DNA from: Perognathus longimembris pacificus
Taxonomy: Eukaryota; Chordata; Mammalia; Rodentia; Heteromyidae
DNA length: 64,000 nt
Assembly: GCF_023159225.1 (NCBI RefSeq)
Contig: NC_063181.1
Coordinates: 11,801,606 to 11,865,605 of the forward strand
Direction of reading: 5' to 3'
The stretch's first letter is position 1, and every line of letters starts with the position of its first letter. A program made the position numbers and the translations under genes. A model generated the notes under the pieces. That model made no database searches. It was not told the origin of the DNA and saw only the letters and a program-made list of their open reading frames with translations. Positions 58,122-64,000 of this stretch are shown here, piece after piece.

Positions 58122-59187
58122 ATGGACCAGCGGGAACAAGCACAAAGCCAACCCAAGGACGCCACCTACAGATCTCCAGATGCACAAATCACAAAGAAAT
58201 ATTACAAATTTCATGAAAGATCAAGCCAACTCACCAGCTCGACTAAAGAGATGGAGAATAAAAAAAACAACTGAGGCTATGATAGCAGAAATGATGGGAA
58301 GTCTCAGGAACGAATTCAGAAAACAATTACAGGAGTTTAGAATGGAAGTCTCAAAGGACCTTCAGGAAGTCAAGAAAGAAATGGAAGCAAAAATGGATAC
58401 AGCACAAACCTCCGTTAAAGAAGACCTTAACATCCTGAGAAGCGAAATGCATGAAAAAATAGATTTAAAATACAACTCTTTAAAGGAAGAAATTTCCATG
58501 ATCAGAGCTGATCTGGCAACCATAAATAGCTCTCTGACATCCATAAACTCCACACTTGAATCCACAGCACAAAGAATTGACCATAATGAATCCCAAAACT
58601 CTCTAGGATGATGATGCAGCCGATAAGGACCAGAAAATTGCCACATTCCAAGAAATGGTAAAACTCCAAGGCAGACTAATCCAGGAGCTAGTGGACAAAG
58701 ACAAGAGATATAATCTGTGCATAATTGGAATAGAAGAAGGAGCAGAATACCAGAGAAGAGGGCTTCAACAACATATTTTCAATAAAGTTATTGCAGAAAA
58801 CTTCCCCAATCTCACAAGGGACCTCACCCAGGTAACCGAAGCCCATAGGATGCCTGGCAGACCAGACCCTAGAAAATCCTCGCACAGGCACATAATCATC
58901 AAGACTTCAGATCTCAAGAATAAAGAGCAAATTTTGAATGCAGCCAAGCGAAGAAAGAGATTTATTGCAATGGGAAAAGGATCCGAATAACAGCAGACCT
59001 CTCCACACAAACCCACCATGCACAAAGAGAGTGGAAGAACACAATCTAAGTCCAACAGGCCAACAATTGCCAACCCAGAATTAGATATCCAGCGAAACTA
59101 GAATTCATATTTGAGGGAAAACCCAGGTCTTTCCATAGCAAAGAGGATCTAAAGGATTATGTGACTAAAAAATCAGCCTTACAGTGA
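58122..59187 (+). pseudogene. L1 ORF1 (ORF1p, RNA-binding chaperone), broken
   Basis: About 1,066 bp, equal to some 355 codons, the usual ORF1p size. ATG at 58,122 opens a basic N-terminal segment (MDQREQAQSQ...). The frame shifts in the A-run near 58,262, then a long helical coiled-coil region follows (EFRKQLQEFRMEVSKDLQEV, to about 58,600). A second shift near 58,600 leads into the RRM-like domain (KRYNLCIIGIEEGAE, about 58,703-58,747) and the C-terminal domain (AAKRRKRF). A third shift lies near 58,979, an in-frame TAA is at 59,047-59,049, and the remnant ends at TGA 59,185-59,187 after YPAKLEFIFEGKPRSF. ORF1p would trimerise through the coiled coil and coat L1 RNA; this copy cannot make an intact protein. 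Confidence 0.88.
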
Positions 59188-59764
59188 ATTCTAAGAGGGT
59201 AACCCCACCCAACAGAAATCTTACAGGACACACAGACAGAAACAGATAGAAACTACCATAGCCAGAGCCCAACAGAAAGAGCTGCTCATTAAAGAGAAGA
59301 AAAAAAAAGAGAGAGGAAAAACAGCCTAATAGGAAAATGGAAGGGGAAAAATCACTCTTATCCTTGATCTCTTTGAATATAAATGGTATAAACTCTCCAA
59401 TAAAGAGGAGCAGACTGACAGAGTGGATCTGCAAACAAAAAGTTGCCATCTGTTGTCTTCAAGAGATCCATCTTACAGCAAGGGATAAAAACAGGCTCCG
59501 AATGAAAGGATGGAGCAAGATCTTCCAAGCAAACACACCTACCAAAACGACAGGAGTAGCCATCCTGATCTCAGACAAGCTGGACTTCTCATTAAAATCA
59601 ACTCAAAAAGACAAAGAAGGACACTACATTTTAATACAAGAAAAATTCAGAATCAAGACATCACGGTGATAAATGTATACTCACCGAACAAAAGAGGCCC
59701 TACATATGTCAAGCAAATTCTCACAGAACTACAGAACAAGATAGACCCAAACACAATCATAGTG

Positions 59765-59776
59765 GGTGACTTTAAT
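59765..59776 (+). other. ORF2 endonuclease active-site motif GDFN
   Basis: Reads Gly-Asp-Phe-Asn in the second ORF2 frame; with SDH at 60,017-60,025 these are conserved catalytic positions of the L1 endonuclease. Both are intact, though frameshifts separate them from the start codon. Confidence 0.85.
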
Positions 59777-61426
59777 ACCTCACTCTCTCCAAGAGACAGA
59801 TCCAACACCCAGAGGATTAGCAAGGGAGCTGAGGACCTAAGTAACACCATATGCCAAATGAATCTAACAGATCTATACAGGATCTTTCACCCTACAGAGA
59901 CTCATTACACCTTCTTCTTAGCAGCCTCTGGATCATACTCCAAAATAGACCATATCATAGCCCACACAAAGAACCTCAGCAAGTACAAAAGTATTGACGT
60001 CCTCCCATGTATTATATCTGATCACAGTGGAATAAAGGTAACCCTCAATAACAAAGGTTACCACAGAGGCTATACATATTCTTGGAGGCTAAACCCCTCA
60101 CTGCTATCTAACACTTGGGCCACAGACCAAATTAAGGATGAAATTAACGAATTCATAAGCCACAATGACAATGAAAATACATCACACAGAAACCTATGGG
60201 ATACAGCTAAGGCAGTACTGAGGGGCAAGATCATTGCCCTCAGCAATAACATTAAAAGAATGGAAGCAGAGCAGGTGAATAACCTCACAATGAAACTAAA
60301 ACAACTGGAGAAACAAGAAATCATCGAATCTAAAATGACTAGGAGGAGAGAGATCACAAAGATTAAAGAAGAGATATATCTGATTGAAAATAGAAAGACC
60401 ATTCAACAAATAAATAAGACTAAAAGCTGGTTCTTTGAGAAAATAAAGAAAATTGACAGACTCCTCACAAGACTTACAAAAAAAAGAAGAGACTCATAGA
60501 TGTAAAATCAGGGACTCCCCCGGAAAAATTACAACAAATACACACGATATTCAAACAATCATAAGAAACTATTTCCAGAACCTCTACTCACTAAAAAACA
60601 ATAATTTTACAGAAATGGATCAATTCTTAGAGAAGTATAAACTGCCCAAACTGAACCAAGAAGAAATAAATCAACTAAATAAACCAATCACTTACAGCAA
60701 GATACAGGGAGTAATCAAGAGCCTCCCAACAAAGAAAAGCCCAGGCCCAGATGGATTCACCAATGAATTCTATAAAAACTTTAGTGAGGAACTAACACCA
60801 ATACTCCTCAAACTCTTCCGCGAAATAGAAACAGAGGGAGAAATCCCAAACTCATTCTATGAAGCTCATATTATACTCATCCCCAAACTAGGCAAAGACC
60901 CAACAAAAAAAGAGAACTACGACCAATATCACTAATGAACACAGATGCAAAGCTCCTCAATAAAATATTAGCTAACAGGATCCAGAAACTGATCAAGAAA
61001 ATTATACATCATGACCAAGTAGGCTTCATCCCACAGTCACAAGGATGGTTAAATATCCATAAATCAATCAATGTAATTCACCACATCAACAGAACTAAAA
61101 TCAAGAATCACATTGTTATCTCAGTCGATGCCCTGAAAGCCTTTGACAAAATACAACATCCATACTTATTAAAAGCTCTGGAGAGAACAGGAATAGATGG
61201 AACATTCCTCAAAACAATAAAAGCCATGTACAACAGACCAACTGCTAACATCATATTAAATGAGGAGAAACTAAAATTATTCCCCCTAATCTCAGGAACA
61301 AGACAAGGATGCCCACTCTCCTCATTTCTTTTCAACATAGTGCTGGAATCCCTAGCCATGGCAATAAGGCAAGAAGAGGACATCAAAGGGATCCACATCG
61401 GCAAGGAAGAAATCAAGCTATCCCTA

Positions 61427-61438
61427 TTTGCAGATGAC
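61427..61438 (+). other. ORF2 reverse transcriptase catalytic motif FADD
   Basis: Phe-Ala-Asp-Asp with the metal-binding aspartates intact, inside the 344-codon open stretch 60,935-61,969. Confidence 0.93.
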
Positions 61439-62599
61439 ATGATCTTATATCTGAAGGACCCAAAAAACTCAGTCCCCAAACTCCTACACCTAATAAACCA
61501 TTTTGGCAAAGTAGCAGGATACAAAATCAATCCACAAAAGTCAGCAGTTTTTCTGTACACCAGCAATGTACAAGCAGAAAAGGAAATTATGGAAATAATT
61601 CCATTTACAGTAGCCAAAAAAAGAATAAAGTACCTAGAGATCAACCTAACCAAAGACATGATAAACCTATTTAATGAGAACTATAAAAATCTAATAAGGA
61701 AAATCAAAGAAGACACAAGAAGATGGAAAGACCTCCCATGCTCATGGGTAGGCAGAATCAGTATAGTGAAAATGGCCATATTGCCCAAATTGTTATACAA
61801 ATTCAATGCAATCCCCATCAAGATCCCAGCTACATTCTTCACTGAAATAGAGAAAGCAACCCATAAATTCATATGGAACAGCAAAAGACCTAGAATAGCC
61901 AAAGCAATTCTAGGCAAAAAAAAGCAGTTCAGGAGGTATCATAATACCAGACTTCAAGCTCTACTATAGAGCCATCATAATGAAAACAGCCTGGTATTGG
62001 TATAAAAACAGACCTGAAGACCAATGAATTAGAATTGAAGATCCAGAAATAAAACTGCACTCTTACAGTCAGCTGATATTCGACAAAGGAGCTAAAGACA
62101 TACAATGGAATAAACAGAGCCTCTTCAACTACTGATGCTGGGAGAACTGGGCAGCCATATGTAGAAAACTCAAAGTAGACCCTAGCCTATCACCATGCAC
62201 CAAGATCAACTCAAAATGGATCAAGGACCTCAACATCAGACCTTAATCCCTGAAACTATTCAAGGACAGAGTAGGAAAGATGCTAGATCTTATAGGCACA
62301 GGAAGGAACTTCCTGAATAGAGTCCCAGGGGCACAACAGATAGGGGAGAGACTCGACAAATGGGACTCCTACAAAATAAAAAGTTTCTGCACAGCTAAGG
62401 ACATAGCCACCAAACTATAAAGACAGCCAACCATATGGGAAAGGATCTTTACCAGCACAGCAAAAGACAAAGGCCTAATATCTGTCATCTACAAAGGACT
62501 CAAAAAACTAAGCCCCTCCAAGCCCAGTAAACCAATTATGAAATGGGCAAAGGAGCTAAAGAGAGACTTCACAAGAGAAGAGATAAAAATGGCAAACAA

Positions 62600-62813
62600 G
62601 GGCTGGGGATATGGCCTAGTGGCAAGAGTGCTTGCCTCGTATACATGAGGCCCTGGGTTCGATTCCCCAGCACCACATATACAGAAAATGGCCAGAAGTG
62701 GCGCTGTGGCTAAAGTGGCAGAGTGCTAACCTTGAGCAAGAAGAAGCCAGGGACAGTGCTCAGGCCCTGAGTCCAAGCCCCAGGACTGGCCAAAAACAAA
62801 AAACAAAAAAAAA
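62600..62813 (+). mobile_element. IDL-Geo SINE inserted in L1 ORF2
   Basis: Complete IDL-Geo: 'gggctggggatatggcctag', 'gcttgcctcgtatacatgag', 'gggttcgattccccagcacc', Geo arm 'gaagtggcgctgtggctaaa' and an A-rich tail with C interruptions. Perfect 15-bp duplication aaaaatggcaaacaa at 62,585-62,599 and 62,814-62,828, both derived from ORF2 sequence, proving insertion after the L1. Confidence 0.98.
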
Positions 62814-62900
62814 AAAAATGGCAAACAAACATATGAGGAAATGTTCAACATCCCTGGCAGTAAAGGAAATGCAAATAAAAACAACCCTGAGATACCACCT

Positions 62901-63390
62901 TGTTAGGCTCAGGTACTCTTCTTTCCACACTCGCTTTCACACCCTCTCCCCTAGTCACCCGGCCCGCAGATGAAGCTAGGGTGGAGCGGGGGAGTCAGCA
63001 CCGCCTGCCGCGCGCGTGACCTGGCCGAGAATGTATGCCCGCCCCCTTACCAATAGACAAAGTCAGGCATACACATGTCTCGGGGTCAGCTTCTTAGAGC
63101 GAACTAACTTTATTGAGACAAGGATAACGGGAGATGATTCTGAGGGGAGGGGATTGGCCAGGATGCCGATAGGCTGAGAGGTATCACCTGATCCCTGTGA
63201 GCTAAAGTCACTCAACCGAGCCGGGCCAGGGCGGAGCTGGTAGGCGCCGGGCTGGCTAGGCTGGGAGACACCTGGGCTGGCTGGAGAGTTGGGGGCTGGG
63301 TGCAAGGGTGAACCCAGAGAGGGCAGCCTGCTTCCACATTCCCCCAGGGCTTGGGGGAGGGGCGTCAAGCCTAAGAGCCGGATCCCAACA
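62901..63390 (-). mobile_element. Solo LTR (ERVK/IAP-like) inserted in L1 ORF2
   Basis: A 490-bp CpG-rich block splits ORF2 and is flanked by the 6-bp duplication ccacct (62,895-62,900 and 63,391-63,396). It starts TGTTAGG and ends CCCAACA, so the ends are TGTT...AACA inverted repeats, as in LTRs. On the minus strand AATAAA falls near 63,107-63,112, placing U3 on the right and U5 on the left. The 6-bp duplication and the minus-strand start tgttgggatc suggest a class II (IAP-like) family. No retroviral genes remain, so it is a solo LTR formed by recombination between the two LTRs. Confidence 0.85.
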
Positions 63391-63876
63391 CCACCTCACT
63401 CCAGTTAGAATGGCCTATACTCTGAACTCAGGCAACAACAAATTGTGGAGGGGGTGTGGGGAAAGAGGAACCCTTCTCCATTGTTGGTGGGAGTGCAAAT
63501 TAGTACAACCACTTTGGAGAACAGTATGGAGGTTCCTCAAAAAGCTCAACATAGACCTACCCTATGACTCAGCCATACCACTTAGGCATCTATCCTGAAC
63601 AACATGTCCCAAGATATCAAAAAGACATCTGCACTTCCATGTTTATCGCAGCACAATTCACAATAGCCAAAATATGGAAACAACCCAGACGCCCCTCCAT
63701 AGATGAATGGATCAAAAAAATATGGTACCTATACACAATGGAATACGACATAGCGATCAGAAATGGTGAAATATTTCGCAGGGAAATGGTCAGAACTTGA
63801 ACAAATAATGTTGAGCGAGACAAGCCTAGAACACAGGAAACAAAGGGGCATGATCTCCCTGATATATGACTGTTAA

Positions 63877-64000
63877 GAAAGGGAGACAGAGAGACAGTAG
63901 AGACCAGGTCTGCGAAACCAAAAATTTCTTGTCAAATGGTATTTCCCACAGGTTTGGGTCAGCGACCCTACATTATGTAACTAAAACTAAACAATTACTC
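63877..64000 (+). other. Start of L1 3'UTR
   Basis: 'agagaccaggtctgcgaaac' through 'gggtcagcgaccctacatta' matches the beginning of the 49,681-50,100 L1 fragment. The window ends inside the 3'UTR. Confidence 0.88.

Larger units (their letters stand above)
59337..63876 (+). pseudogene. L1 ORF2 (endonuclease-reverse transcriptase), broken and interrupted
   Basis: ATG at 59,337. The apurinic-type endonuclease domain is visible: LNINGINS and CCLQEIHLT in the first frame, then after a shift near 59,660 VGDFNT (GDFN 59,765-59,776) and SDHS (60,017-60,028). Further shifts lie near 60,480 and 60,920. The reverse transcriptase domain follows with [26 protein letters not shown] and the catalytic FADD at 61,427-61,438. 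After a shift near 61,930 the C-terminal part has in-frame stops at 62,025, 62,133, 62,244 and 62,418. The zinc-knuckle region ([11 protein letters not shown]) is near 63,466-63,498, with shifts near 63,585 and 63,785. Stop TAA at 63,874-63,876. Excluding the inserts it is about 1,270 codons, the usual ORF2p length. Confidence 0.92.
57151..64000 (+). mobile_element. Near full-length L1 retrotransposon (dead), 3' end beyond window
   Basis: A LINE-1 with 5'UTR (57,151-58,121), ORF1 (58,122-59,187), inter-ORF spacer, ORF2 (59,337-63,876) and the start of the 3'UTR. L1s copy themselves by target-primed reverse transcription using ORF1p (RNA chaperone) and ORF2p (endonuclease plus reverse transcriptase). 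Removing the SINE and LTR inserts with their duplications leaves about 6.1 kb inside the window; judging by 49,790-50,100, a further 300 bp or so of 3'UTR lies outside. Frameshifts and stops in both ORFs make it incapable of autonomous movement. The left boundary is judged from composition and the YY1-like motif; the target-site duplication cannot be seen. Confidence 0.93.

Noticed and set aside
61108..61659. 183-codon minus-strand open frame
   Set aside because: Antisense shadow of the intact reverse transcriptase section of ORF2.
1..64000. A host protein-coding gene or a novel multi-gene system
   Set aside because: Apart from L1 remnants, no frame shows a domain, conserved motif or exon-like pattern with clear splice sites. 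Small exons cannot be excluded without transcript or comparative data.

Overview
This is a 64 kb stretch of AT-rich nuclear DNA from a mammal, and I see no host protein-coding gene, tRNA, rRNA or CRISPR array in it. The best taxonomic clue is a SINE found in at least five copies: an ID-like, tRNA-derived left half joined to a right half reading 'agtggcgctgtggctcaagtgg...'. As I recall, this is the IDL-Geo family described only from geomyoid rodents (kangaroo rats, pocket mice, pocket gophers). B1-type 7SL-derived SINEs, MIR/L2 remnants, MaLR-type LTR remnants and rodent-style L1s fit a geomyoid rodent.

Layout. 1-10,400: mostly anonymous AT-rich DNA with B1/Geo SINEs, one IDL-Geo, an LTR-like block (6,834-7,273) and older LTR remnants. 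10,443-12,533: one L1 insertion with an inverted 5' part, flanked by a perfect 15-bp target-site duplication (TSD) and itself hit by a second L1 tail. 12,550-38,200: SINEs, MIRs, microsatellites, several decayed L1 3' ends and long anonymous stretches. 38,214-39,043: an L1 3' end whose tail became a (GAAA)n microsatellite. 48,660-50,100: three L1 3' ends close together, one of which appears to carry a small 3'-transduced segment. 51,960-52,720: the largest non-repetitive, less AT-rich patch, possibly regulatory. 55,505-56,110: a block with promoter-like features that may be an old LTR. 57,151-64,000: a near full-length L1 on the plus strand (5'UTR, ORF1, ORF2, start of 3'UTR), running off the window end. 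It is inactivated by several frameshifts and stops, and is interrupted by an IDL-Geo SINE (62,600-62,813) and a solo LTR (62,901-63,390, 6-bp TSD).

The only protein-coding signals are the two broken L1 reading frames and scraps of L1 ORF2 elsewhere. The mobile elements are related: ORF2 endonuclease and reverse transcriptase normally mobilise both L1 and the A-tailed SINEs, and most insertions here show the expected A/T tail and 11-16 bp TSD. I found no convincing novel biochemical system. The points most worth a second look are the twin-primed L1, the transduced tail, the solo LTR nested in L1, and the same Geo module placed behind two unrelated SINE heads.
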